Of a stretch of 64,000 nucleotides of DNA, positions 44,013-54,552 are shown one piece after another; position 1 is the stretch's first letter; each line of letters starts with the position of its first letter. Below the pieces are notes generated by a model. It searched no databases and was not told the origin of the DNA. It saw nothing but the letters and a program-made list of their open reading frames with translations. Origin of the DNA: Bugula neritina (lineage: Eukaryota; Bryozoa; Gymnolaemata; Cheilostomatida; Bugulidae); NCBI GenBank assembly GCA_964035545.1, contig OZ037772.1:1699001-1763000 (forward strand), given 5' to 3'. A program made the position numbers and the translations under genes.

Positions 44013-45224
44013 TACTAATACTATTAGTATTACTTACAACTGTCTTATGCAAGAGAATTAAATCTTTAAAGCGTAGCATCCTTTTCAAGCAAAATAAGGA
44101 TAATAAGTTTCGTCAAATTGAGTTAAAAACTACAACTTATAAGTCACAAGTATAAAGCAACTTATGCTCAGTCATCACTAATCCTAGTGGGTACGGCAAG
44201 CATATAGCATAATTTATTTCACAATGCGACAAGATTATCTAGACGGTGCGATTACGCCTCTCATTGTACTTAAGCAATATCCAATTGTACGGTTCTCATG
44301 ACTTTAAAATCCGTTTTTGAGAAGCAAGGCTAGATAGAAGTTAATGATCAATATTGACTCGCTAAGAGTACTCATGTAAACCCGCAAACTACAACTTTTA
44401 ACTTGACCGCAAAGCTGGAAGTACGATAAGCGTCGCCGTATTGATTTCAGGCGAATTTTAGTTGATTTCTTTCAAACTGCTGAGAAGTAATATTTGCTTC
44501 CATTTTATGTCTGTATCAGCCATCAGGGCTATCGCGATACACTTATAAATGTTCTTAATTCAATCAATATTATGAAATAATTAATGTAGGAAATTCAATT
44601 TTGACTATATAGAATAATCTCAATATGAATAAGTATTTTTTATTTATTGTAACACTTGCACTTCGTCTTACTCTTACTCTTAGTCAGATAACATAGTACA
44701 TACTCATACTGATAGTTGAAGACCATGCGTTAAAATTAACTGTTTCTCTCTTTTCTAAGTTACATTTCAAGTTGCACACTAATAGACACATATGCTTTCA
44801 ATTTTTTTGATCTATCTGCAAGTTGTGAAACTTGACCAGTATGACTACGACTAACTGTAACTAGAATAAAATATTGGATGATAGAGAAGTTCCATACCGT
44901 TACACCTCCGTTGACTTGTGCTACCGTCGGTAGTGCTAAAAGAGTGGAGCCAAAGAAAAGCATAATCACAGAATTCACAACTTGCTGGTTTGAGATTTTT
45001 GTGGTCTAGAGATTGTACTGGGTTACAGAGATCTTTTTCCCCGTCTGTGAATTTTTGATCCCTGCGGTTGTTTCTGACTGTGGGTAGTTGGAGGTGTTGA
45101 GGGAGTGGGCTCACTGGGTAGGCTATATTATTGTAATCATATTAACCAACTTGACAGTTTACTAATTCATTGTCTAACTCTGTCTGTCTTAGTCTAGTAA
45201 CACTATTTATTTATTTATTTACTT
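44013..45224. other. Intergenic, no gene seen
   Basis: Unique sequence between element C and the 26-bp satellite. No exon, RNA gene or repeat was recognised. Confidence 0.4.
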
Positions 45225-45370
45225 ATTAATTTAATTAAATTACTAGTTTATATTACCAAGTTATATTACTAGTTTATATTACCAAGTTATACTACCAGTT
45301 TATATTACCAAGTTATATTACTAGTTTATATTACCAAGTTATATTACTAGTTTATGTTACCAAGTTATAT
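45225..45370 (+). repeat. 26-bp satellite, first block
   Basis: Monomer TATTACCAAGTTATATTACT+AGTTTA. The array continues at 45701-45840, 47250-47522 and 55240-55420, having been split by three insertions. Confidence 0.95.
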
Positions 45371-45700
45371 TGTAGTGAGTAGTGCAAAGTACAAATACGG
45401 GAATCGCCCTCTCTCTACTCTTGGAATACTTAGACCCTTATGTAGCAACCAATTAGCAGCTCCGGAAGATATGCTTCCGATTCACGTGACACTTCCCGGG
45501 TTATTAACAATTTATCACGTTGTTGTAAGCGGAGGCTTGAAGGAGAAACATGTATTAGTAGTTGACTGATGTATAGGATAATTTGATGTGATGTTTGTTT
45601 TATGCTTTATTGTGGATAATAATTATAATTACTAGCAGAATAACCAACTAACTATACGCAAGTAGATAACTCACGCACAGTAATCGCACGAATTACTACA
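45371..45700 (+). mobile_element. Solo LTR of the element B/C family
   Basis: 330 bp beginning TGTAGTGAGTAGTGC and ending AATTACTACA. It matches the 352-bp LTRs of element C with small deletions and is flanked by ATAT duplications (45367-45370, 45701-45704). It is probably what remains after recombination between the two LTRs of a full element. Confidence 0.93.
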
Positions 45701-45840
45701 ATATTACTAGTTTATATTACCAAGTTATACTACCAAGTTATATTACTAGTTTATATTACCAAGTTATATTACTAGTTTATATTACCAAGTTATATTACTA
45801 ATTTATGTTACCAAGTTATATTACTAGTTTATGTTACTGA
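45701..45840 (+). repeat. 26-bp satellite, second block
   Basis: Same TATTACCAAGTTATATTACT+AGTTTA monomer, resuming directly after the solo LTR. Confidence 0.93.
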
Positions 45841-46002
45841 AGTAAATTTGTGTCTGACACCAGGTGTCACTATTGACGGTAAGTAATCTCACTTAACAAT
45901 GAGGGTCGGAATAGAATTCCCTTGTGCGGAAAACTAATTAAACTATCTAATACTGTTTGTTGCCAAATTATTTGCTAATGTGATTTTAATATTTTCCAGT
46001 GA

Positions 46003-46345
46003 CTATTGATTTCTGGTGTTTGGTAACAGTGCTGAAGTGTGATAGGGACACGGCTATGGTTCGCCGATTTATATCACAGCAACTGTAGTCAGAGACAGTG
46101 ACAGAAAATCTGATTCCTGATGTTCGAATCGCAGAGACTCGACAGGAATTCCGCAACGCAAGAGAGTCACTACAGTGGAAAAATGATTTCTGGTGTTCGG
46201 TAACAGTGCTGGAGCGTGACAGGGACACGGCTATGGTTCGCCGATTTATATCACAGCAGCTGTAGTCAGAGACAGTGACAGAAATCAGATTCCTGGGATT
46301 TGAATCACCGAGATTCAACAGGAATTGCAGCGCAAGTAATCACCA
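46003..46345 (+). repeat. ~185-bp tandem duplication
   Basis: TGATTTCTGGTGTTYGGTAA through CAACAGGAATTSC occurs twice (46003-46165 and 46185-46345) with about 10% divergence. Each copy includes GACACGGCTATGGTTCGCCG. Confidence 0.85.
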
Positions 46346-46655
46346 TTGACAAACCTATAGAAACTAACTACCACTGTTGCCAACTCAATAGCAACCTAAT
46401 CAAAGAGCAGAGTATTTCGCAAAGAATAAAATTTATTATATTTATAAGAGTCAATTATAAACATTACAACAGGCAACAGTCGACTGACTGCTACTAAAAA
46501 TTACAACTCTATTTATATCCATATTACGGACGTCTTGGAGCACAAAACGGACGTCTTGGGGTACAACCAATTATTTACATACAAAAATTTTATAAAACTC
46601 AACAAATTTAATATAAAATTAGCATTACAACTTGTATCAACCAATCACAATATAT

Positions 46656-47018
46656 TGTTGTAGATTCGCACAAATATACCATGTCCTTGTTTTATTTTAG
46701 AGTTATATTCCCTCGCGCACGTTTCTTTTTTTTGTTATTATTATTATATGTAAGCCGAGACTCGTGCGAAGTCGGAGCCCGAAGACGCGATATCGGAGGG
46801 GCCTGCCCGAGATCGGGCAGGTCTTCCTCCGATGTCGGTCGGCGGAACTCCGACGTTCGCACGAGTTTCGGTCCCTCATTAAGTGGCGGGAATTTCCCCC
46901 TATATAAGTACGAAGTTTTTCCAAAGCAATTCATTCTTATACTGGAGCTCGGAACAGTCAGAAGAAATAAATACTCATATATTCATTTGAATCAAGACTC
47001 TTTATTTCTATAACAACA
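46656..47018 (+). mobile_element. Possible solo LTR with TATA box
   Basis: TGTTGTAG...TAACAACA ends are inverted-repeat-like. Inside, a GC-rich palindrome precedes a TATA-like CTATATAAGT (about 46901), and an AATAAA lies about 65 bp later. That is the layout of an LTR U3-R region. No target duplication or partner was found, so this is tentative. Confidence 0.4.
46760..46866. repeat. GC-rich 107-nt palindrome
   Basis: The outer arms ACTCGTGCGAAGTCGGAG and CTCCGACGTTCGCACGAGT pair with a 1-nt bulge. Inner arms include CCTGCCCGA/TCGGGCAGG (46802-46821) and ATCGGAGG/CCTCCGAT. It stands out in AT-rich surroundings, in the position of an upstream regulatory region relative to the TATA box. Confidence 0.85.
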
Positions 47019-47249
47019 ACTGGCATGCAGACTACTAGTCTATTCTGATAATCCACAAAATCACAACAATATCAAAATTAGTTGACCTAGCTTTGAGTTA
47101 GTTAAATTATATTGCCAGAATGATTTAACTTGCAAGTCCGATAAAAATCACCTTGACCTAGTCTCTATATTCACAATATTGTTATTCAGGGCCGTCAACT
47201 TGACGCAACGTGTACTGCTCGATGGCTCTAGTAATATGTTTTACTACAT

Positions 47250-47522
47250 TACCAAATCAAATTACTAGTTTATATTACCAAGTTATATTACTAGTTTATG
47301 TTACCAAGTTATATTACTAGTTTATATTACCAAGTTATATTACTAGTTTATGTTACCAAGTTATATTACCAGTTTATATCACCAAGCTATATTACTAGTT
47401 TATATTACCGTGTTATATTACTAGTTTATATTACCAAGTTATATTACTAGTTCATGTTACCAAGTTAAATTACTAGTTTATATTACCAAGTTATATTACC
47501 AGTTTATATTACCAAGTTATAT
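47250..47522 (+). repeat. 26-bp satellite, third block
   Basis: About ten monomers of TATTACCAAGTTATATTACT+AGTTTA, ending where element E begins. Confidence 0.95.
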
Positions 47523-48209
47523 TGCTATAGATGTATTCAAGTATTATTTCATACTTGACATTTTGTATGCTATACCACTACAATATAATATACTACAGAT
47601 ATAGCATCCTGCTTCCCTGCAACCTTAGTTAGGGCTTAATATTGTTTTGTATTGAATACTTCCATGTATTCTATCTTTTCCCCATTTATAATATCTCTTT
47701 TCTTCCATACATAGTGTATGCCTAATATATAGAATAACAGTAACATTAAATAGACACACACTTACAAGGTTATACACCATGATACAGGACATACAACTAG
47801 TTATTGGAGATGGTACAACATTAGCCCTAAAATTATACTTCCACATATATGATGTTTCGCAACAGGACTTCTAGCCTAAGGATTATAGCACTTCGCTCTT
47901 TAGCTATAAGGTACTTATCACTTTCGTACCCTTACCTTTTATGTTGAGTGACGGAGCTCTGGCTACAAGAAGTAAGCAATGAGAGAACCTTCTGTCTAAA
48001 CGTGGCAGCTTTGGTACAGGATTCCAGATCTCTTGTACACTAGAGTCCGTCGTAAGCAGATGTGACTGAAGAGAAGAATAATACCGGTAAGTGTGATACC
48101 AACTATCAACGCGTTATAGTTATACACATGTAGAATATTCTAATTGTATGCATACCCTGTGTTATATTAGGTACTTAGTAGTTGAAAACCCCCAGTACTC
48201 AATATAACA
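47523..48209 (+). repeat. 5' LTR of element E
   Basis: 687 bp, TG...CA; pairs with 54553-55239 at about 99% identity by eye. Confidence 0.95.
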
Positions 48210-49328
48210 TTTTGGAGGAGGCACTGGCTTTTGCCCAAGGTTGCCCTTGTTAAATATTGTGTCCAGCTTTGAATTAATAGCTCTTGACACTTGGTTAACC
48301 ACCCCGTGCGCCAGGGGATAAAATTATATTAATACTTTAGATAGTGTTGATCAGGCCTCATTTGGCTGTTCACTAATATTTTCCTGTAGGTTTTCTATTC
48401 GCTGAGCTTATATTTTGCTCGTGGGTAGACCGTAGAAGTGCTAGGCCGCACTGAGAAAATATTAATTGAAGCCAAAAAGGATCAACTTTTACATATTACC
48501 CCAAAACAATATACATCCATAGACTAATAGTAATAGAGCGAGAATTCCTATATGTTTAATTTTTCTCTGCTGCTTAAAAGGTGAAAACAAGCCAGTTTTA
48601 ATTTTTTTAGCCTAGAGATAATTAATTGTAGAAGTGAATTACCTCCCTTTGCTAATAGGCTAATTTAGTTGTATAATTGGGTGAGCTGCAGATAAGGTTA
48701 ACACGCTCCTTATTTAGCAGTTAATAAATTCCAAACAGATTCAGTCTACGACTGTCTGTTGAGGTATAGGCGCTGACAAGTACTATAATTAATAGTCTTG
48801 TCCTAAACATAATTTCTTATAATTATCTACAATTTACTTTGCAGTGCATTGCCAATCAGAGCATCACTGAATTGTATATTATATATTTACACAGTATATG
48901 AATATTACATTGCAGTACTAAGTATTGCAACACCTGCAGTGCAGTCAGAGTATTATAGTACAAAGCATTGTCCTATTACGTATTATAGTACCTAAGTACA
49001 ACAACCGCCTTACTACATAGTACGAATATCAAACTAATTAATTACTGTGGTTGACTAAATTTAGAGTTTAGACTAGGCTTGAATAGCAGAAATAACTGAA
49101 TAATTTGTAGTGTACAGAGGTCATAATAAAAGACTTCCACTAACTTAAAGTATTTAACTGCAAGCCACACCTTGTCATATATACAGGATAGTACATGCAC
49201 ACATATCGTTGAGTAAGAAATAGACACATAATTGTACATTAGCACAAAGTATAAACATTAATAACATTGCAAACAAGTACTGCTGAACTCACTTATTAAT
49301 TGAGAATTATAAGTCACGCACCAACAAT
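48210..49328 (+). other. Leader of element E
   Basis: 1.1 kb without a coding frame. A possible primer site, TGGAGGAGGCACTGGC, begins 4 nt after the LTR (48213); the tRNA was not identified. Packaging and splice-donor signals would lie here, but I cannot point to them. Confidence 0.55.
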
Positions 49329-52300
49329 ATGAGTACCGGAATCGTGACCACCGCCACAACTACAGTCACCACTAGTGTTAGTACTATTGCGACACCAGGT
49401 AGTGCCACAAATGTAGCCACGGGCTTAGACACTCCTACTCTCTCACAAGACTCGACAAGAGAAGGAGCTCACGCATTGGTTGAGTTGTCCGCAAGACGAC
49501 TCCCAATGAACCCGCATGAAATTGCAAGGTTCTACGAGTTAGAATACAAGAAACTTGTAGAGGAGCAGGAAAAGCAAAAGGATGTATGGAGATATGAGCA
49601 AGAACAATGGCGACAGTATCAACAAACGAAAGAGCATGAACTGGCGGAACAGTTTCAGCGCCTCGAGGTAGAAAGACAAGAGCAAGCAAGAAGACGGTAC
49701 GAGATGGAGGAACGTTTTGAAATCCAACGGAGAAAGTTCTATGAGGAACAGAGCGCTGTTCAAGAACAACAGCAAAATGAGTTCCTGGAAAAAGAGCATC
49801 GGCTCACAATCCAGCAACAAAAGTTACAACAACAACTTGAAGATTTTCGGAATCTCACCTTGGGTCAAAGATCTACCAATGATGCAAATGTCATGCCGGA
49901 ACCAACTCCGCCACCTCGAACTCGCCTACCTCCACCAGTTACGCCACGGAAAACAAGTAGAAGACAACTTCATGAACAACCAGCACCTACAAATACTACC
50001 TTGGAATTCACATCAAGTTATCCCCACATTGCTAATCAACGATCACCAAAACCTCATAACTCACCAATTCAAAGCTTAGCTGAAACACCATCTGAACCCA
50101 GCATTGGAGTAGCTGATGCGGGAAAATTTCACAACTCACCTATTATTCTGAGAGAGCCTCCACAGAACATCAAATTTAAAGGAACTCCTGGTTTCAGCTG
50201 GGAGTTATTTCTTGAAAAATGGGAAAAGAACATAAAAAAACTGCAGCTTAGTGATTATCAGATGGCACAAAACCTTCCATATGCCCTGGAAGGTGGTGCC
50301 TATCAGGTTTTCAAGGCAGTAGTTGCAAAGGAGCCCACGCTAGCGATTAGTTACAAAAGTCTTCGAGAGAGGTTATGCAAAGAGTTTGTCGACTCAAGCA
50401 AATTAGTGTGGAACATAAAGATGAGGAAGAAAAGCGTATTAGAATATTATGGCGAATTTATGGAAGCTGCCAACACCCAATGGCCTGACCTCTCCCTTGA
50501 ACATAAAGATAGCGAACTAGTATCTGCTTTTATTACTGGTCTACGACCAGGATTGAAGAGGCACATCCTCTCTAAAAACCCCACAACTGTAGAAAGTGCT
50601 AGGAAACTTGCACTTAAGCAAGAAAATGTAGAACATCAGATGGGAGATGACACCCAGAGAATAGTGGCAACGGTAAACTCATCGGACTCAGTTCAAAAGC
50701 TAGAAAAAGAGGTAGAATGGTTGAAAACTTTAGTGCACAACCAAGCTAAAGAGCAACGGCAGCCCCAATACCAACAGCACCAACAACAGAGTCAAGGGTT
50801 TGGAATGAGAAATGACAGAGGTAGAGGTGGTGGATGGAGAGGAACAACAAACCGAGGAAGAGGACGAGGTAGATACTTCAACCAGGGGAAGCCTCAACCC
50901 TACTACCAATCTTCTCCCCGGTACCCTCATCCACCAGCACAACTTCCTTCCTGCCCACCTCAACCACCCTCTCACCAGCAACCACAACGTAATCAGTGCT
51001 CTGGTCAACAGAGAAAAACCAAAGATTACAGTGGGACGCGACACATCAATGCTATTGAGAGCCTGGAAGGTGATGAATTTGCCGAGGCCCTTCTGACTCA
51101 GCCTCCTCAAGATGAGATAGCTGAGGAATCAGTGAATTCAATTCAAACCTCCCCAAATGAATTCATCTCTGACAGAAAACCCAAAAGAAAAAGAAGCAGA
51201 GGACGGGGGACTGGTTTGTCAACAATGCAAACCTACATGTTGGCACTAGTGGCAATGTGTATGCTAATCAGTGTAGCCGCAGCCACTGCACCAGTAAAAG
51301 GCACAGCTCTCCTGGGGCCAGCTTTGGCCAGTCAGACTCTCACCAGCATACTATCTGTGTTAGTGTTGACAGCAGTAGTGAATGCATTGTCTAACACGAC
51401 TGTTTTTAACACTACACAGAAGGCACAGCCGCAGTATGCCAGGTATCCTTTGGTGTGTAGTTCCAGTGAAGTGAGGCGACCATCTATTCATCAATTGAAT
51501 CATGACTTCCAATGTGATCCGACTCCAAGACCCAATAGTACTCATGCGCCAACCCCTGTGAAGGCTACGGTTTACAGAAAAAATGTAGTGGAATGGCGTA
51601 CAGCAGCCTATCAATGCACTAAAATGCTGTACACCATCTCCACACAGATATCACTTTTTACGGACGTGAAAACTAAGAAGGAATCTCACCGGTCACTGCC
51701 AGTTAGCCGCAGCGAATGCGAAAATATGGTACTAGAGAAGAGATGCAATGAAGGTGCCCTATCTGGAAGTGATGGTGCATACACTACAAAAAACAAAGCT
51801 GTAGGATTAGCTTATGTTTGGTGCTGCAAGTGGCATCACTTTGAAGTGAAACAATGCAGTTATATTTCAGCTTCGGTATACAAGACATTTGGGAAAAGTT
51901 CTTTTGAAAGCACCGCAGGTGACGTTTCCCATTGCAACTCATACTCTGATGGCTACTGCAAACTCAGAGATCAATCTATGCTAATATGGGAAACAGAACG
52001 AGAAGCTAATTGTCCATACGAGGAGTGGTATGAAGTTGAAGGAAGTTTCCTTGATGGCTATTTTGTTAGTGATCAAGAAGACTTGGCTTTAACTTTCCGC
52101 AAGAACCCCTTTGAGAATATTACCACTTGTGACGGCAAGTCAGGCACAATGTCGGACCAAGGTTTGCTTGTTGTTTTTAATACTTCAGACCTGTTCAACA
52201 CCACTCTAACGCAACACGTTGAAAAAGCTCCTGGACTAGAATGGGACCGCAGGAGTCGTTTGAGTCCAGCATATGCTGTCATGGACGCTATAGCTCAGTC

Positions 52301-53336
52301 CCTAGAAGTACAGATCCTCGGAATCGAATCAAAACTGTATTGGACATCTTATCAATATACCTGTAAAAACATAGTTCAAGTCCTCAAAACCGTAGCTCTC
52401 CTCGCAGAGCAACATGCGACGAGTACAGCCAGATACTTACTAGGGGTAAGCAATATCCGAGCTGAGTCTGGTCCTGGTTTTCTAAAGATTTACCCATGTA
52501 CGGAAATAAAAAGCTACAAAATGCTCCCTATGCCAGAGAATAATTGCACCATGTTTATTCCAGTGGAATTGGAACTCAGTGGGGAAACGCACACTGGTTT
52601 CATGGATCCAATGGATAACATTATTCACACACAAAGTGCACAAGCACCGTGCACATCCAAATCAGCAATTGCATTCCGGATGAACGATGAATTGTTTTGG
52701 TATAACCAAGATGGTACCGTAGAAAAGGTTAATCTTGGAGAAGAGCTGAGTTTACCTGGAATTTCTCTAGGTGCACACCCTCTTAAAATCCATGAAACAA
52801 TCTACAGCCGTGCCCATCACTTAAGTTGGCCTGACCTGTCAGCACACTCTGACTTGAATGAATTGCTAGCTACTTTGTCAAGACAGAAACAAGTTTTAGA
52901 AGCAATGGGAATTCAATCCAACAGACATGTTTCCTTTAAAAACAATGTCATTGAGTCGAAAGAAAACTTGATAGGGAACTCTTGGTTTGCTTTCCTGTTT
53001 GGAGGGCATGTGGCGAGTGCATTCGAATTGTGGACTTTGATATCCAACTGTTTAGTCACCATATTGTCAATTGCATTGCTAGGTATTTTCCTATATAATC
53101 GTTGTTGCCAGCGAAGGAGAAATATTGTAGCAGCTATCGACATTGAGGACACAGAGAACACATCTGACAATGATGTTGAGGCAGGAGAACAGGATGGGTT
53201 CCTGGACGCTTCCGATCAGACTAGCTTCACAGAATTCGTAGATATGGTAGAGGTGGACACTAGACCAACCCCTAGTGCTCCTTCGCCTGCATCCTCAATT
53301 CAGCAATATCGCCCCCTCTATCCGAAACTGCAATGA
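49329..53336 (+). CDS. Gag-envelope-like fusion protein of element E
   Basis: 1335 residues in one frame from ATG at 49329. Residues ~70-180 form a Glu/Gln-rich coiled coil. Residues ~280-450 are a retrotransposon Gag capsid (FKGTPGFSWELFLEKWEKNI, then LREYGEF-like 'VLEYYGEFMEAANTQW' and FITGLRPGLKRHIL). Residues ~490-525 are an RGG/GR-rich RNA-binding box in place of a zinc knuckle. A polybasic, furin-like segment (KPKRKRSRGRG) precedes a signal-peptide-like hydrophobic stretch at 633-655 (MQTYMLALVAMCMLISVAAA). A ~570-residue Cys-rich ectodomain follows, with about seven Asn-X-Ser/Thr sites. A transmembrane helix lies near 1233-1258 (LVTILSIALLGIFLYNRCC), with an acidic cytoplasmic tail. 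The ectodomain looks like an enveloped-virus surface glycoprotein. Class III-type proteins of negative-strand or chu-like viruses are my tentative guess, not established. A spliced message could express the glycoprotein alone. Confidence 0.82.
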   Translation: MSTGIVTTATTTVTTSVSTIATPGSATNVATGLDTPTLSQDSTREGAHALVELSARRLPMNPHEIARFYELEYKKLVEEQEKQKDVWRYEQEQWRQYQQTKEHELAEQFQRLEVERQEQARRRYEMEERFEIQRRKFYEEQSAVQEQQQNEFLEKEHRLTIQQQKLQQQLEDFRNLTLGQRSTNDANVMPEPTPPPRTRLPPPVTPRKTSRRQLHEQPAPTNTTLEFTSSYPHIANQRSPKPHNSPIQSLAETPSEPSIGVADAGKFHNSPIILREPPQNIKFKGTPGFSWELFLEKWEKNIKKLQLSDYQMAQNLPYALEGGAYQVFKAVVAKEPTLAISYKSLRERLCKEFVDSSKLVWNIKMRKKSVLEYYGEFMEAANTQWPDLSLEHKDSELVSAFITGLRPGLKRHILSKNPTTVESARKLALKQENVEHQMGDDTQRIVATVNSSDSVQKLEKEVEWLKTLVHNQAKEQRQPQYQQHQQQSQGFGMRNDRGRGGGWRGTTNRGRGRGRYFNQGKPQPYYQSSPRYPHPPAQLPSCPPQPPSHQQPQRNQCSGQQRKTKDYSGTRHINAIESLEGDEFAEALLTQPPQDEIAEESVNSIQTSPNEFISDRKPKRKRSRGRGTGLSTMQTYMLALVAMCMLISVAAATAPVKGTALLGPALASQTLTSILSVLVLTAVVNALSNTTVFNTTQKAQPQYARYPLVCSSSEVRRPSIHQLNHDFQCDPTPRPNSTHAPTPVKATVYRKNVVEWRTAAYQCTKMLYTISTQISLFTDVKTKKESHRSLPVSRSECENMVLEKRCNEGALSGSDGAYTTKNKAVGLAYVWCCKWHHFEVKQCSYISASVYKTFGKSSFESTAGDVSHCNSYSDGYCKLRDQSMLIWETEREANCPYEEWYEVEGSFLDGYFVSDQEDLALTFRKNPFENITTCDGKSGTMSDQGLLVVFNTSDLFNTTLTQHVEKAPGLEWDRRSRLSPAYAVMDAIAQSLEVQILGIESKLYWTSYQYTCKNIVQVLKTVALLAEQHATSTARYLLGVSNIRAESGPGFLKIYPCTEIKSYKMLPMPENNCTMFIPVELELSGETHTGFMDPMDNIIHTQSAQAPCTSKSAIAFRMNDELFWYNQDGTVEKVNLGEELSLPGISLGAHPLKIHETIYSRAHHLSWPDLSAHSDLNELLATLSRQKQVLEAMGIQSNRHVSFKNNVIESKENLIGNSWFAFLFGGHVASAFELWTLISNCLVTILSIALLGIFLYNRCCQRRRNIVAAIDIEDTENTSDNDVEAGEQDGFLDASDQTSFTEFVDMVEVDTRPTPSAPSPASSIQQYRPLYPKLQ

Positions 53337-53340
53337 CTAG
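53334..53340 (+). promoter_or_regulatory. Stop-codon readthrough context UGA-CUAG
   Basis: The Gag-Env frame ends in TGA followed directly by CTAG. The same frame then stays open through the protease to about 53846. UGA CUAG is the established leaky-stop context of readthrough in several animal genes and, as UGA CUA, in some RNA viruses. Confidence 0.75.
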
Positions 53341-53846
53341 AAGCCGACACACCCAGTACTAGTAGCCGCATTGAAATAGTAGCAGGAATAAATGGTAGTC
53401 AATGTAGGAGTGCGTTAATTGATGTCAAAATAGCAGGAAAACCGTATCAAGCATTAGCTGATGCCGGGGCTACGGTGACATTGATGCGCTCTGACATTGC
53501 TAAAAGATTGAGTCTACCATTATATTCAGGTACCTTGACTGCAAAAGGGGTTAACAGCTCTAAACTTCATATAATAGGACGCACGGCCGCTGAGATTACA
53601 ATTGGATCGAAAGTGTTTAAGCAGTGTTTTCATGTAGCTGATGATATTGGCCATGAGGTACTGCTTGGAACTGATTTTCTTAGCAAACTGGGTGATGTCA
53701 CCTACAATTTTGCAAAAGGAGAGTTTCGTTTCTCTGGCGAAACTTTACCCATGGGAGAAACCAACGCACTAACTACTTTTAAAATAAGAACTGTGAATGC
53801 AGTACACATACCACCATATTCTCACCCGATTCATTACTCTACATAA
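53337..53846 (+). CDS. Retropepsin of element E, reached by stop readthrough
   Basis: It is open in the Gag-Env frame immediately after the UGA, about 169 codons. The aspartic protease fold is recognisable: an N-terminal strand (GKPYQALADAGATVTLMRSD) with DAG at the active-site position, and a C-terminal 'HEVLLGTDFLSKLGDVTYNF' motif. The active-site triplet is Asp-Ala-Gly where Asp-Thr/Ser-Gly is usual, so activity may be reduced. No ATG lies before the active site, so independent initiation is unlikely. The frame ends just where RT would normally begin. Confidence 0.8.
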   Translation, partial: LEADTPSTSSRIEIVAGINGSQCRSALIDVKIAGKPYQALADAGATVTLMRSDIAKRLSLPLYSGTLTAKGVNSSKLHIIGRTAAEITIGSKVFKQCFHVADDIGHEVLLGTDFLSKLGDVTYNFAKGEFRFSGETLPMGETNALTTFKIRTVNAVHIPPYSHPIHYST

Positions 53847-54552
53847 CCATGCAGATATACCAGATATACTAATATTTACTACCATATTAATAATCAAGTT
53901 TTTCAACGGAACACAGGAGTTTTCCTGTTGTTCACAGGGGGAGTACTTTAACATTTTTTTCAGCATTACAGGTTAACATCTCCTACAGTTTTGGCTTCTT
54001 ATAAAACAAACTTACTAAAAATTGCAGAAATCAAATTGACTTTTGATTAAAATAAAATTAAGTAAGCTCTGTATTGGGAAAATTGAATCAAATCAAGCGG
54101 AATTTTTAAATATTCAAAGTTGGATAAAATGCGGAGTCGATTGTTATCACCACCTCCTGTGACTTATGTTTATAATATTCATAATTAGTGTATTTTTAGT
54201 AAATGTTTACTTATGGCTAAAGTCTTGTTTTTTTATTTTATCAACAGATATAGTTCATCAAAAAAAAAATAATAATGAAAATATGGTTACAAAAAAAAGG
54301 AACAATGTAAGAAATGAGTGAAAAAAAAATATGTGACCAGAACAAAAAAAAATACTCACTCTAATCGATGAACTCACTAGTACTAATAGAATACATATAT
54401 ACAACAGCTAGTATACATAATTTTCAAATTTTACTCATTCTATTGTGAAAGGTTTTTCTTCCTTTTTTTTATTTCAGAGTAGTAATGCTTAATTGTTTAT
54501 GCTTTCAACAAGCATAAGCCACCGGAGGTGTCTTTCTCTAAATTGGGGAGGA
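53847..54552 (+). other. Non-coding 3' region and polypurine tract of element E
   Basis: About 700 nt, stop-rich and with long A runs; no pol remnant is recognisable. It ends in TTGGGGAGGA (54543-54552), a polypurine tract abutting the 3' LTR. Confidence 0.7.

Larger units (their letters stand above)
45841..47249. mobile_element. Unidentified ~1.4-kb insertion in the satellite
   Basis: Unique DNA interrupts the satellite. It contains a ~185-bp tandem duplication, a GC-rich palindrome and an LTR-like segment ending TAACAACA. No protein-coding frame is recognisable. The ends are uncertain, and no target duplication was found. Confidence 0.5.

Noticed and set aside
46681-47013. 110-codon frame over the GC-rich palindrome
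   Set aside because: The Arg/Gly content follows the palindrome's base composition. The same DNA is open on the other strand, and no domain is visible.
47625-47846. 73-codon minus-strand frame present in both LTRs of element E
   Set aside because: Its presence twice is explained by the LTR duplication; it has no motif and is antisense to the element.
50730-51110. Minus-strand frame with Leu-rich sequence inside element E
   Set aside because: It is antisense of the Gln/Gly/Arg-rich Gag region and has no independent support.
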